From Paenibacillus_E sp040812395 (GTDB lineage: Bacteria > Bacillota > Bacilli > Paenibacillales > NBRC-103111), in contig NZ_JBFNXH010000019.1 in assembly GCF_040812395.1 (NCBI RefSeq), positions 15,740-79,739 of the forward strand: a stretch of DNA of 64,000 bases. Direction: 5' to 3'. How positions within the stretch are numbered: position 1 is the first letter of the stretch; each line of letters begins with the position of its first letter. Made by a program: the position numbers and the translations under genes. A model generated the notes under the pieces. That model was not told where the DNA came from. It did not search any database and saw nothing but the letters and a program-made list of their open reading frames with translations. This document shows, in pieces, positions 1 to 8,125 of this stretch.

Positions 1-1
1 T

Positions 2-814
2 TGCGTAGGCGGTATGGAAGGGTGCGGGACGGTTATCGCAACCGGAAACAGCATCGTAGCCCGCATGTTGAAAGGCAAGCGAGTAGCTTTTGTATCCGAG
101 CATTACGGCTCATGGGCGCCGTACACCAAAGCTAGCGCGATGACCTGTATGGTTCTGCCCGATTCTGTTTCAGATGAGCAAGGGGCCGTCTTCTTCGTAA
201 ATCCCGCGAGCGCGCTTGCGATGATCAAAATAGCCAAGAAGCAAAAGTCAAAAGCAATCGTACTAACCGCAGGAGCCAGCGCACTAGGCAAAGTGCTCAT
301 AAAACTTGGGCAGCTTTCCGGCATAGAGATTATTAGCATTGTGAGAAAAGAGGAGCAAGCCCGTCTTCTCCAGGACGTCGGGGCTAGACACGTCGTGAAC
401 AGCCAGTCAACCGGCTTTGACGCCGAACTAAAGCAACGCTGTCAGGAACTGGGCGCATCCATCTGCTTCGATGCAGTAGGCGGCGATTTAACAGGGCAAG
501 TGCTTTCCGCCTTGCCGGACGGTTCCACCCTCTACCAGTTCGGACTACTAAGCGGCAGCAGCACGAGTGTGCAAGCTGAGGATCTTGTTTTCCGGCGGAA
601 ACGCATCGCTGGATTCTGGGCATCGGATTGGGTGAAGACGCAATCGATCATAGAGCTTCTGTCTCTGCAATCCTCTATGAAAAAATGGATCGGAGACACC
701 ATTCAAACGGACATCAGCCAAACCTTTGCGCTCGATCAAGCCGCTGCGGCCATCGATCACTACAGCAGCCAGATGACGGCGGGCAAAGTGCTTTTACTGC
801 CTTCTGACAGCTAA
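2..814 (+). CDS. Zinc-type alcohol dehydrogenase/quinone oxidoreductase (MDR family), 5'-truncated by window edge
   Basis: The reading frame is already open at base 2 and runs to a TAA at 812-814, so only the C-terminal part (about 270 residues) of an MDR-superfamily NAD(P)H-dependent oxidoreductase is visible. It begins in the middle of the GroES-like domain (GGMEGCGTVI, the equivalent of the usual GxEGxG stretch) and continues into the Rossmann domain, where LTAGASALGKVLIKLG replaces the usual AAAGGVG loop. No zinc-ligand cysteine cluster is seen, which fits the zinc-free quinone-oxidoreductase-like branch, but the N-terminus is missing. Substrate cannot be assigned. Its stop overlaps the convergent stop of the next gene by four bases. 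Confidence 0.8.
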   Translation, partial: CVGGMEGCGTVIATGNSIVARMLKGKRVAFVSEHYGSWAPYTKASAMTCMVLPDSVSDEQGAVFFVNPASALAMIKIAKKQKSKAIVLTAGASALGKVLIKLGQLSGIEIISIVRKEEQARLLQDVGARHVVNSQSTGFDAELKQRCQELGASICFDAVGGDLTGQVLSALPDGSTLYQFGLLSGSSTSVQAEDLVFRRKRIAGFWASDWVKTQSIIELLSLQSSMKKWIGDTIQTDISQTFALDQAAAAIDHYSSQMTAGKVLLLPSDS

Positions 815-1119
815 TCTACCTGAACTTGATACCGTTCCAAACTGATCTCGCGATCATTCATTACTTCTATCCCTTCCGCTTGCAATAAAAAGGCTTGCAG
901 GTGGAACGCTTCATCATCGGGAATGCTGATCTCCCCTTTCGCGTTGATCACCCGATGCCAAGGCAAACGATACTTTTTACTCATCGCATGCAGAATGCGA
1001 ACGACCTGTCTTGCTCCTCTGGGACTTCCTGCAAGCCGGGCAATTTGCCCGTATGTCATGACTTTCCCCTCTGGTATGGATTGGATAATGGCAATTACTT
1101 TCTCTGTAAAAGCAGTCAT
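811..1119 (-). CDS. Alkyltransferase-like (ATL/MGMT-fold) DNA-binding protein
   Basis: A 102-residue protein with the helix-turn-helix fold of the C-terminal domain of O6-alkylguanine-DNA alkyltransferase (IPEGKVMTYGQIARLAG). The motif that carries the alkyl-acceptor cysteine in MGMT (PCHRV) reads PWHRVI here, so the acceptor Cys is replaced by Trp. This is the hallmark of ATL proteins, which bind alkylated bases and hand them to nucleotide excision repair rather than repairing them directly. The start was moved to the ATG at 1119 because an AGAGGAAG ribosome binding site sits just upstream; the longer frame has none. Single gene, convergent with the oxidoreductase. Confidence 0.85.
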   Translation of the reverse strand: MTAFTEKVIAIIQSIPEGKVMTYGQIARLAGSPRGARQVVRILHAMSKKYRLPWHRVINAKGEISIPDDEAFHLQAFLLQAEGIEVMNDREISLERYQVQVD

Positions 1120-1144
1120 CGTTCTTCCTCTCTTGTCGGCGAAA

Positions 1145-1187
1145 GAGGGTGTCCAAAAGGTCATATAATTGACTGAGGAACACCCTC
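1145..1187 (-). terminator. Hairpin 3' of the 1201-1656 gene
   Basis: Perfect 8-bp inverted repeat GAGGGTGT (1145-1152) / ACACCCTC (1180-1187) just after the stop of the minus-strand membrane protein. The U tract is weak, so efficiency is uncertain. Confidence 0.45.
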
Positions 1188-1200
1188 CTTTATATTTTTC

Positions 1201-1656
1201 CTATTTATTCACTGCAAAGTTACTTGTTAGTGCTTTTTGTCGTCCATTTGCAAATGTCAATCCCAGAACACTACCGTACACAACATGTGCAATCAAATTA
1301 ATCACAGCAGCCTTTATACCGGCGCCAAGCATTAAGATGCCTGCAGGCCCTATAGGTTCAAAAATCAACCCATCCACAATGAGCCAGACGAACAATACCG
1401 TATAGAGGATACCTGACACATAGTTTTTGGTACGGATAAATCGTTCATAGAAAAAGGAGAACATAACGCCACCAAACAAAAAAACGAAGTATCCAGCCAA
1501 ATAAATCAAAAACGGGGAAGTTAGAGCGAGCACGGTTCCATTCGCGTATGGCACATCAATGCCATGATGAAAGATAACATTCGTTATTCTATAGAACAGC
1601 TCCATCGTTATCGTAGCAAGAACGCCGTTCTTGATAACCTTACTCCATCGAATCAT
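1201..1656 (-). CDS. Conserved membrane protein of unknown function (4 TM)
   Basis: About 151 residues with four hydrophobic segments and few charged residues between them; typical of a small integral membrane protein. I do not recognise a family motif. The start at 1656 (MIRWSKV) is preferred to the ATG at 1671 because the GAGGGTG ribosome binding site lies six bases upstream of it. It follows the 1676-2002 gene by about 20 bp on the same strand, so the two are probably co-transcribed. Confidence 0.65.
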   Translation of the reverse strand: MIRWSKVIKNGVLATITMELFYRITNVIFHHGIDVPYANGTVLALTSPFLIYLAGYFVFLFGGVMFSFFYERFIRTKNYVSGILYTVLFVWLIVDGLIFEPIGPAGILMLGAGIKAAVINLIAHVVYGSVLGLTFANGRQKALTSNFAVNK

Positions 1657-1675
1657 AGCCATCACCCTCATTCTT

Positions 1676-2002
1676 TTATATGAATACAGAAAGCACTGAA
1701 ATACTCATAAGCAAAACTAGTAAAACATATACATGTACTTTAGGGAGAAGGATTGCCGCGCCTATCGTAAAAAGAGTGCCAATAAGGTTGCTCGCAACAC
1801 ATAACAACTTCAACACACCATGATCATTTCCACTTATTAACGCAAAATTAAACAAACCATCCACAATCAGCAGTAACCCGCAGCCGAAAAACCAAAGCGC
1901 CTCTAGTCGTGATTTTTCCGAATATATTTTCCATGTTAAACCACAGTGAATGATTCCAATTAGTATGATTAAAGATGAGATCACAGCATATAAAGTTTGC
2001 AT
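1676..2002 (-). CDS. Small hydrophobic membrane protein, unknown function
   Basis: A 108-residue protein with four predicted membrane helices (approximately residues 4-22, 34-56, 63-83 and 88-108) and almost no soluble portion. It starts at an ATG with a strong GGAGGGG ribosome binding site. No catalytic or binding motif is visible. Its close spacing with the 1201-1656 gene suggests a two-gene unit of membrane proteins. Confidence 0.65.
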   Translation of the reverse strand: MQTLYAVISSLIILIGIIHCGLTWKIYSEKSRLEALWFFGCGLLLIVDGLFNFALISGNDHGVLKLLCVASNLIGTLFTIGAAILLPKVHVYVLLVLLMSISVLSVFI

Positions 2003-2068
2003 TTGTCCCCTCCAATTTGCTTGCTATAGGTTTTGTGCAATCCATTTAGGTTACTCCCCCATTCAAAC

Positions 2069-2521
2069 CTAGGAACATGCAACAACGACCGCAGCAGCGA
2101 AGAGTATCAGGCAAGCTGGCGTGTAAACCATCAGATTTAGTTTGAAAAACAGCTTGCTCTTGGCAGCTACAAGGCCGAGCGCCCATACAATGCCGGCCAG
2201 ACCACGCAGTAAAAGCCCCGCAGTAACAACAAGGATTCCAAGCTGGAGTACCGAATCCGAGATTAAATCCCCTAGAACGCCTAGATGATGAATCCGCGCC
2301 AGCACAATCAAAGCACCTAGACAGAGCAAAGTAGTGAGTAAAATAAGACCTCTCGGTTTGAAGAGCTGCGTTTTGTTGCTATTGAGCACTGCCTGAGCCA
2401 ATGATAGCTTGTTTGATGCCGGCCAAATTGCGCCCGTCGCCCAATAAGCATGCAGCAAGCCATCTACTGCAAGAACTGCTGCTACGAGTATTCCTGCAGC
2501 TTCTACCAGTTGTTCGTTCAT
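2069..2521 (-). CDS. DUF3995-like membrane protein
   Basis: About 150 residues with four TM segments; the N-terminal pattern (alanine-rich first helix, then DGLLHAYWATGAIWP) resembles DUF3995 membrane proteins, in which a G/A-W-P motif follows helix 1. Function unknown. The start at 2521 is set by a GGAGGTG ribosome binding site; the upstream extension to 2626 lacks one and is not hydrophobic. Lies downstream of the ArsA operon on the same strand with a 123-bp gap, so co-transcription is possible but not shown. Confidence 0.65.
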   Translation of the reverse strand: MNEQLVEAAGILVAAVLAVDGLLHAYWATGAIWPASNKLSLAQAVLNSNKTQLFKPRGLILLTTLLCLGALIVLARIHHLGVLGDLISDSVLQLGILVVTAGLLLRGLAGIVWALGLVAAKSKLFFKLNLMVYTPACLILFAAAVVVACS

Positions 2522-2644
2522 TGTTTTACACCTCCGAGAAGTAGTTCTAGCTTTAGTGTGATCGTGAAGACGATAAGCAACAGGAACCTCCCATTGAGTG
2601 TGCGAAAATCGGAATGTTGAATGCATAACGCAGAAAAATAAGTC

Positions 2645-2893
2645 CTACTCTGTAATTTGAATGGAATGACTGGATTGCTTGGAGTGCTTAGAGCACATCC
2701 CTTCTTGCGAGCTTGCGCCTGCATGCTCATCCAACCTCTCTAGAGTATGATCTAGAATCGCTCTCACCCCGAGCAGCGCTTCCCTTCTCGATGAACGAAA
2801 GTGTTTCCCGGCCTCTGCCGGAACAACTGCCTCGCATATCGTCTCGCGCAGTTCATTCCAACTCTCCAGTACTTTGATCCAATCCTTATTCAT
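2645..2893 (-). CDS. Small hydrophilic protein translationally coupled to the ArsA-like ATPase
   Basis: An 82-residue, charged, probably helical protein (WNELRETICEAVVPAEAGKHF, then REALLGVRAILDHTLERLDE) of unknown function. Its ATG overlaps the TGA of the ArsA-type gene (ATGA overlap at 2890-2893), and a GAGGAGGG ribosome binding site lies inside the end of that gene, so the two are translated together. This arrangement suggests a dedicated partner of the ATPase. I recognise no domain. Confidence 0.7.
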   Translation of the reverse strand: MNKDWIKVLESWNELRETICEAVVPAEAGKHFRSSRREALLGVRAILDHTLERLDEHAGASSQEGMCSKHSKQSSHSIQITE

Positions 2894-4095
2894 TTTGCAT
2901 AGCCCTCCTCATTTTTAATAGCATCTGCTCGTTCGCCAAAACGGATCGACAGCTTTTGCCCCGTAAAGCGCGCCCCGGCAATTGGCCGTCCCTGCAAGGA
3001 TCGCGGCAGAAGTACCTTATGCTTATAGGGACCTGCCTGGATCGTCAATTCGTCTCCTTTTTCACTGAGCTGAAGCTGGTCTTTTTGCACAAAAGGCAGT
3101 TCTATATCCAAGTAGTATTCGTCCCCCGCCTTGCGAATCTCCTGAATTCTGCCCTGGAACAGCACCGCTTCGGCATCGCACTCAGCAAAGGCCGCTTCTC
3201 CGATGCGTTTAAGCATGGATAAACCGTGCACTTCCAATTCCATCATGGGAATTCGGAAAATCGGCAATGGACTGAAGCAGTCGCGAATTTCCTCTTCATA
3301 TTTGGCATGAATGTCCCGCCACGCCGACCAATAGCCGGTACCCGCCTCTGCGGGAAGCACCCGGTTAACAATCACGGCATCTGTATTGAATCCAAACAAA
3401 TTCAAATACGTAAACGCCCGTCTCGCTTCAGAGATGACCATTTTTTCCGGATTGATCACGATCCGTACAGTCGTAACCGCATGGTCCGCGATCATGGCTT
3501 GTAGATCTTCCAACTCGCGCACAAACTTCTCGATACTGTCCATAACGTTGTCGTTCGGCAGCTCTAAGCCCCCTGTTACCACCTTTGCGATCGGTCGAAC
3601 CATTTTGATCAACCGGCGCTCATGCGGAAAAATTTTCTCCATCCACCACCTGAGCAAATTCGGGTAGCTTAGCAGCCTTAGCGTTTGCCCTGTGGGAGCG
3701 CAGTCCACGATAATTGCGTCATAGGCGCCGCTTACGGCATGCTGCTTAATCTGCATAAGATTGAACAATTCCTCCATACCCGGAAACACAAGTGCTTCCT
3801 CCGTCGAGATATCGTTTAGCTTCGCCCAGCTCATCATGCCGGATAGCCAGTTCTGCACGGCTCCCCAATGCTTCTCCGTCTCTCGTAAATTATCTACCTC
3901 TTGACCCCATAAGTTTTCGCTGATCTGTACCGGCTCGCTTCCAAGAGGCAATTGAAACGAATCTGATAAGCTATGTGCTGAATCTGTACTCATAACCAAA
4001 GTACGATGCCCCTGCGATGCTAGTTTCACTCCGGTTGCTGCAGCAACGCTCGTTTTTCCGACTCCGCCTTTACCGGTATAAATAATAATTCGCAT
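2890..4095 (-). CDS. ArsA-family ATPase with C-terminal HSP20-like domain
   Basis: A 401-residue single-unit ArsA/Get3-type ATPase. Visible are the deviant Walker A loop (residues 8-15, GKGGVGKT), the switch I region DSAHSLSD (residues 38-45) and the switch II-type motif DCAPTGQT, where classical ArsA has DTAPTGHT. The last about 80 residues (YYLDIELPFV...LLPRSL...ARFTGQKLSIRFG) look like the HSP20/alpha-crystallin-like domain found at the end of many Bacillota members. No arsB/arsR/arsC neighbour is present, so a role in arsenite export is not supported; protein targeting or stress is equally possible. A palindrome shared with the nearby MarR gene lies just upstream. Confidence 0.85.
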   Translation of the reverse strand: MRIIIYTGKGGVGKTSVAAATGVKLASQGHRTLVMSTDSAHSLSDSFQLPLGSEPVQISENLWGQEVDNLRETEKHWGAVQNWLSGMMSWAKLNDISTEEALVFPGMEELFNLMQIKQHAVSGAYDAIIVDCAPTGQTLRLLSYPNLLRWWMEKIFPHERRLIKMVRPIAKVVTGGLELPNDNVMDSIEKFVRELEDLQAMIADHAVTTVRIVINPEKMVISEARRAFTYLNLFGFNTDAVIVNRVLPAEAGTGYWSAWRDIHAKYEEEIRDCFSPLPIFRIPMMELEVHGLSMLKRIGEAAFAECDAEAVLFQGRIQEIRKAGDEYYLDIELPFVQKDQLQLSEKGDELTIQAGPYKHKVLLPRSLQGRPIAGARFTGQKLSIRFGERADAIKNEEGYAK

Positions 4096-4113
4096 TGTTA
4101 TGACCCTCCATCT

Positions 4114-4133
4114 TTACTACGATTTCGTATTAT
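4114..4133 (-). promoter_or_regulatory. Candidate MarR-type operator upstream of the ArsA-like gene
   Basis: 8-4-8 palindrome TTACTACG-ATTT-CGTATTAT about 20 bp upstream of the ArsA start. It matches, in architecture and nearly in sequence, the palindrome upstream of the MarR gene at 5320-5339, suggesting that this regulator controls both units. Confidence 0.55.
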
Positions 4134-4180
4134 TGACTTAAAAAAATGGCTCAGCTATACGTAATTGTTGATTTTCTTTG

Positions 4181-4717
4181 TTATTGATTAGGAATGATTC
4201 TTTTAGCAATAATATGCCCGAATATAACAAGGGGGAGGAGGATTAACCCAACATTCAAACTATTTAAAAACAATGACCAATTTAAAACGCCTATTTCGGC
4301 TAAACGGTAGAATAAATAAACAGAATAAGGAAGGGTCACAAAAACCGCTGTAACTACTCCAGGGGTGTACATTCGTAAGAAAAAGACTTGAAATAAATGA
4401 GTGAAAACATGAATGAGAAGAATAGCATTAAAACCTATGAAAAGTAGGAAATAATGAAAATCAGCCGCCATTATCGTTGTTGGAATAAAAATAATAAACT
4501 CCAAAGCAACTGCCACAGCAAATTGTGAGGAAGTAATATTTCGAAAGGAATCGAACCTCCGTCTAAGGGGCTTTGGAAGTGCTAAACGTGCCGACGCATG
4601 GTTTTTGTTCATCCATCTCTCTACAAATATTATTTCTTCGAAATCATGAATCATAAATGTAACGATAAACAACCAAATGAGCGAATGCAGACTTATATGT
4701 TCATTTAACCAATGCAT
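4181..4717 (-). CDS. HXXEE-domain membrane protein
   Basis: A 178-residue membrane protein with four or five TM helices. Near the end of the first helix it carries HDFEE (about residues 24-28), the His-x-x-Glu-Glu signature after which the HXXEE family is named; further His residues (H...THLFQ) occur in the third helix as is usual in the family. The family is uncharacterised, the conserved acidic/His residues suggesting metal binding. It starts at an ATG with a GGAGGAG ribosome binding site and lies between the ArsA and MarR genes on the same strand; the separate ArsA operator suggests separate regulation. Confidence 0.8.
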   Translation of the reverse strand: MHWLNEHISLHSLIWLFIVTFMIHDFEEIIFVERWMNKNHASARLALPKPLRRRFDSFRNITSSQFAVAVALEFIIFIPTTIMAADFHYFLLFIGFNAILLIHVFTHLFQVFFLRMYTPGVVTAVFVTLPYSVYLFYRLAEIGVLNWSLFLNSLNVGLILLPLVIFGHIIAKRIIPNQ

Positions 4718-4787
4718 ACTCTCCTCCTGTAAGTAATTATTAAACAGTCATTCCCCTTAACATAGCCAAAAAATAAGGATGCACCTG

Positions 4788-5270
4788 TTAGTCGTCAATC
4801 ACAATTTTGCGTAGTTTTGTATCTGTTGACACATGATTCTCTTGAACTTCTTTCCCTTGCATAGCCTTTCCAACTTTCACTGCAAGCAGAAGAAACTGCT
4901 GTAATTCCTCCTGACTAAGGACAGACTGAACACGAGCGAACATCGCTTCCATGATTGCCTTTGCCTCCGACCCTAGCTGCATGCCTTTTTCGGTAAGCTC
5001 GAGATGAATGATACGTTGGTCTTTGGCGGACTGGGTCCGATTGACAAGATCTTTACGAACAAGTCTCTTTACCAAACTTGTAGTCGTACTAAGCGGAACC
5101 CCTAATTGTGAGGCCAACGCGGACGTGGTCAGCTGTCCCCGAAATTGCAGCACCAGCAGTGCGGTTAGTTCGGAGCGGTTCACTTCCCGATCCAACTCAG
5201 CCGTTTCTGATAAATAGCTCAAGGGCCGCAGACCGTTTTGTAAAAATAGCTCCAACATCTGATCCAACAT
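4788..5270 (-). CDS. MarR-family transcriptional regulator
   Basis: A 160-residue winged helix-turn-helix regulator. The DNA-recognition part (LTTSALASQLGVPLSTTTSLVKRLVRKDLVNR) and the wing with its D-x-R pair (SAKDQRIIHLELTEKG) are clear, with flanking dimerisation helices. MarR proteins repress genes by binding short palindromes and release them on ligand binding or oxidation; it has no cysteine in the DNA-binding core, so a ligand is more likely than thiol sensing. Good ribosome binding site (GGAGGAG). A 20-bp palindrome 50-69 bp upstream probably mediates autoregulation, and a similar one precedes the ArsA-like gene. Confidence 0.9.
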   Translation of the reverse strand: MLDQMLELFLQNGLRPLSYLSETAELDREVNRSELTALLVLQFRGQLTTSALASQLGVPLSTTTSLVKRLVRKDLVNRTQSAKDQRIIHLELTEKGMQLGSEAKAIMEAMFARVQSVLSQEELQQFLLLAVKVGKAMQGKEVQENHVSTDTKLRKIVIDD

Positions 5271-5319
5271 CTGTTGCTCCTCCAGTTACTACGAAATGGA
5301 AATATTTGATAAACCTATA

Positions 5320-5339
5320 TTATTACGTTTTCGTAGTAA
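5320..5339 (-). promoter_or_regulatory. Candidate autoregulatory MarR operator
   Basis: 8-4-8 palindrome TTATTACG-TTTT-CGTAGTAA upstream of the MarR gene, plus an extra half-site TTACTACG at 5286-5293. Matches the palindrome at 4114-4133. Confidence 0.55.
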
Positions 5340-5399
5340 TTGCAAATAAAAAATACCAGCACGCTCGAAATTTATGAGCAATGCTGGCAATAATCTAGT

Positions 5400-5426
5400 A
5401 CACTATTAATCGATTTACATATTATA
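5400..5426 (+). promoter_or_regulatory. Sigma-K-like promoter of the repeat protein
   Basis: AC at 5400-5401, a 16-bp spacer, and CATATTATA at 5418-5426 fit the sigma-K pattern (AC, 16-17 bp, CATAnnnTA). Transcription would begin near 5434, which would make a start at 5438 leaderless and favours the TTG at 5456. Confidence 0.5.
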
Positions 5427-5455
5427 GCGTATAAAGATTGAAAGGACTGATAACT

Positions 5456-5836
5456 TTGCCAACATTTTCAAGCGTATTGGTAACCGGCAGCCAAACCATT
5501 CAACAGGATTTGCAAGTAAATGGAAGTCAAACGATCCAGAACAATTTAAATGTCAGTGGAAGCTCAACCATTCAAGGGAGCATGCAGATCAATGGCAGTG
5601 AATCCATCGTTAGTAATTTGGGCGTTGGCGGCATCGCCTCGGCGAATATGGGACTGAAAGTATCGAATCAAGCCCAACTGCCAGTTGGAGGATCGACGTC
5701 TGTATCGGCCCAATTTCATACGAACAGCGTTTCAGGTCAGCCGGGACTGGTGCTCAGAGGAACCGATGGCGTGGATTATGTGATATTCATTGATGCTTCC
5801 GGAGCAACGCCTACGATCGGAATCCATACCTTGTAA
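5456..5836 (+). CDS. 12-residue-repeat beta-solenoid-like protein, probable spore-surface component
   Basis: A 126-residue protein whose first half consists of four 12-residue repeats of the pattern [VI]xGSxxIxxxLx (for example VNGSQTIQNNLN), as expected for a short beta-solenoid or fibre shaft, followed by a globular C-terminal part (residues about 80-126). No family recognised. The TTG at 5456 is chosen because an AAAGGA site lies nine bases upstream; the in-frame TTG at 5438 is too close to the predicted sigma-K start site. The sigma-K-like promoter and the convergent CgeB/WbsX genes suggest a mother-cell-made, possibly glycosylated spore-surface protein; this is inference. Confidence 0.65.
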   Translation: MPTFSSVLVTGSQTIQQDLQVNGSQTIQNNLNVSGSSTIQGSMQINGSESIVSNLGVGGIASANMGLKVSNQAQLPVGGSTSVSAQFHTNSVSGQPGLVLRGTDGVDYVIFIDASGATPTIGIHTL

Positions 5837-6896
5837 CTTTTTGCAAACCTGAGGTCTCTAACGCTTTCCGGATCGCCTCCAAATATTCGTATTTATGCTG
5901 CTTGTCTGGCTCCAGATACGTTCCCTCCGCCCATTCATTCCAGGCATTGATAAACAGAAACTCGCTATTGTATAGCGTAACAGCCCGCTCCATTTGCTTC
6001 GCTAAATAATAACCGAACTTCGCCGGCGAAGCGCCTAAGCAGCTTTGTCCTTCATGAGCGAGCCGAGGCGTATTGTCCCAATTGACGTAGGCGCCGGGAA
6101 AAATTTGCTCCCCGTCCCTATGATGAGAACGATTTAGGATTGAGTGCCAAACCTGATCGTAATCAAACACCAAGTGTTTCTTATCGTCAATATGCACATA
6201 ACTCCATAACCGATTCGATTCGTTATGCGCAAACGTATAATGCGGCTCAAACTCCACACTTGCATCAAAACCCCTTTGATTAGGGATTTTAAATCCGCCT
6301 AAAGTTCGGACAAAAAAAATGCCTGCTAATCCGTTTTGTTTGGCCAAACTGTTCCAGTATTGGAGCATCTCCTCGCAGCGCGGAATATTCCCAGGCCGAT
6401 ATATAATGAATAAAGGCTTATCGTCAATCCGAATATACCGATCATCCCGGAATGCCTTTAATACTTCATAGAAATGGATCTCCCAATCCGTCTCGTCCCC
6501 GTATTCCTGCGGCATCAGGAGATGATGCTCCAGTCCGTCCCATTTGCGCGTCCAGGGTTCGTTTGCCCAAGACAAACAAAAAGGAAACCGAGGCTCCCCA
6601 AGTTCAAGAATGTCTTGAAACGGCTTTTCAAGCAATTGCTTTCCTTTGAACCAGTAGTGATAATAACAGAAACCATAGATGCCAAACGATTTGGCTGTTT
6701 CTGCCTGCCAGTTTCGCGTTGCAGGATCAGTCAAATCGTAATAATAATCATATAACGGCTCTTTCGGCTGCTTGTGATTCGCATATAGCGGACTCGCTTT
6801 TCTCGTATTCGTCCACTCTGTAAATCCTTCGCCCCACCACCTATCGTTTTCAGGGATGCGATGAAACTGCGGCAACAAAAAAGCGATGAGTTTCAA
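5811..6896 (-). CDS. WbsX-family (GH99-like) glycosyl-transfer protein
   Basis: A 361-residue protein with the features of the WbsX family: the N-terminal IAFLLPQFHRIPENDRWWG, a central FCLSWANEPWTRKW, and a C-terminal INAWNEWAEGTYLEPD. These are shared with proteins of O-antigen and surface-polysaccharide loci, and the fold is related to GH99 TIM barrels, so it may cleave or transfer sugars. The start is the TTG at 6896 because AAGGAGG lies just before it; the longer frame to 6932 has no such site. It sits 13 bp after the CgeB-like gene (same strand) and its 3' end overlaps the convergent repeat-protein gene by 26 bp. Confidence 0.85.
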   Translation of the reverse strand: MKLIAFLLPQFHRIPENDRWWGEGFTEWTNTRKASPLYANHKQPKEPLYDYYYDLTDPATRNWQAETAKSFGIYGFCYYHYWFKGKQLLEKPFQDILELGEPRFPFCLSWANEPWTRKWDGLEHHLLMPQEYGDETDWEIHFYEVLKAFRDDRYIRIDDKPLFIIYRPGNIPRCEEMLQYWNSLAKQNGLAGIFFVRTLGGFKIPNQRGFDASVEFEPHYTFAHNESNRLWSYVHIDDKKHLVFDYDQVWHSILNRSHHRDGEQIFPGAYVNWDNTPRLAHEGQSCLGASPAKFGYYLAKQMERAVTLYNSEFLFINAWNEWAEGTYLEPDKQHKYEYLEAIRKALETSGLQKVTRYGFRS

Positions 6897-6909
6897 ACGG
6901 CTTACCTCC

Positions 6910-7998
6910 TTAGGTATTAAAAACCGCATCAAGCAGCTTCGTAATCATTTGCGAAAAGGAGTAATCATACTTGCTTCCCATCAGCGCTCGGGTTGCAACG
7001 ATTCTTCTTTGATCCGCTTGATTCATATAATACTCAAGCTTTACACACAGATCGGTCGCCGTACGGAATGTAATCACATCTTCGTCGGGATTCATCATGC
7101 GATTTACATTGGGATGCTCTTCAACGAATTGAAAAGCTCCGCAAGCTGATATTTCAAGGATCTGGCGTTGGGAAGGCTGCCAATTGAGGATGATTCCCGC
7201 ACCGTTGTAATACTCTTGCAGCGGAGCATTGGATTGGATCGTTAGGATAGGGTCATAAGCTTCCCACCCATTTCCGGCAGCGAATATTTTTTTATTGCTG
7301 ATTATTGATAGTATCCCTTGAATTTGTTCGCTCTGGATCGATTTTGCATCCCCGATGAGAAGAACGTCAGATTGATATGCCTCATCGACATGCTTCGGGT
7401 GAAAGACCGTGTGATCTGCCGCAAAAGGGAGATAACTGACATTTTTACACCCTGCATGCTCGTATTGGGGGATATGATCAACATTTTGCGTGAATACAAA
7501 ATCGAATAAAGCTGCTGTTTGCTTAGTAGTTTCCATTACATTAACATCATCAGATAACCATATCGCTTTGGAGACAGTCGCTGTTTCGAGCGCCCTCAGA
7601 TGATGTGCAGCTATCGGCTCCTCGCTGCCCAAGACCAATAACAAGTCGGGATTCAGCTGAGACAGTGCATCGGACAGATCCTGATTCGCTGGCATTGAAA
7701 CGACCTCTTTAACCTGATGGCGCAGTCCCTCTTTGATAATATGCTCCGTGAGCCAATCCGTATCAACGGACAAGGCCGACATGAGAAGTATCCTTAATTG
7801 TTTATATATCACACGAGCCGGGTTCGAGTTATTTGTGCGTTTTACGGGTTCTGCGGTCTTCATTCTCTTCAAAACGTGAAGTACTTTATCCATGACGAGT
7901 TGTTCGGATACCGAATCTAACCGTACGGTTTTCGCCCGTTTTTTTTCTATGCTTTTCTTAGCGACAATATGAAGGGTGCGTTTCGTCTTCTTAATCAT
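6910..7998 (-). CDS. CgeB-like family 1 glycosyltransferase
   Basis: A 362-residue protein. The C-terminal half has the glycosyl-transferases-group-1 type domain seen in CgeB (LNWQPSQRQILEISACGAF, then the E-E-H-P...DEDVITF segment and a helical tail); the N-terminal about 80 residues are basic and low in recognisable motifs. In Bacillus subtilis, CgeB belongs to the sigma-K/GerE-controlled genes that modify the outermost spore layer. Start at 7998 is set by AAGGAGGCAC; the frame could extend to 8016 without a better site. First gene of a two-gene unit with the WbsX gene; a sigma-K-like -10 element lies upstream. Confidence 0.8.
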   Translation of the reverse strand: MIKKTKRTLHIVAKKSIEKKRAKTVRLDSVSEQLVMDKVLHVLKRMKTAEPVKRTNNSNPARVIYKQLRILLMSALSVDTDWLTEHIIKEGLRHQVKEVVSMPANQDLSDALSQLNPDLLLVLGSEEPIAAHHLRALETATVSKAIWLSDDVNVMETTKQTAALFDFVFTQNVDHIPQYEHAGCKNVSYLPFAADHTVFHPKHVDEAYQSDVLLIGDAKSIQSEQIQGILSIISNKKIFAAGNGWEAYDPILTIQSNAPLQEYYNGAGIILNWQPSQRQILEISACGAFQFVEEHPNVNRMMNPDEDVITFRTATDLCVKLEYYMNQADQRRIVATRALMGSKYDYSFSQMITKLLDAVFNT

Positions 7999-8031
7999 CA
8001 AGTGCCTCCTTGCCATTCAGCAGTTTCTGCT

Positions 8032-8040
8032 TATTTTATG
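8032..8040 (-). promoter_or_regulatory. Sigma-K-like -10 element of the glycosyltransferase unit
   Basis: CATAAAATA on the minus strand (CATAnnnTA), 34 bp before the start codon. No good AC element at the right distance, so only the -10 supports it. Confidence 0.3.
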
Positions 8041-8084
8041 ATGGCAAATAATGCTTAGAGCATGATAGTTGTCCTTCCCCATGC

Positions 8085-8125
8085 AAAAAGGGCGAGCGCA
8101 CATCCCGTGTGCTCTCGCCTTTTTT
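8085..8125 (-). terminator. Bidirectional intrinsic terminator
   Basis: 12-bp stem GGCGAGCGCACA (8091-8102) / TGTGCTCTCGCC (8108-8119) with one mismatch and U/A runs on both sides. It would end transcription of the minus-strand gene at 8267-8686. The rest of the 8000-8266 gap holds no convincing gene. Confidence 0.8.
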
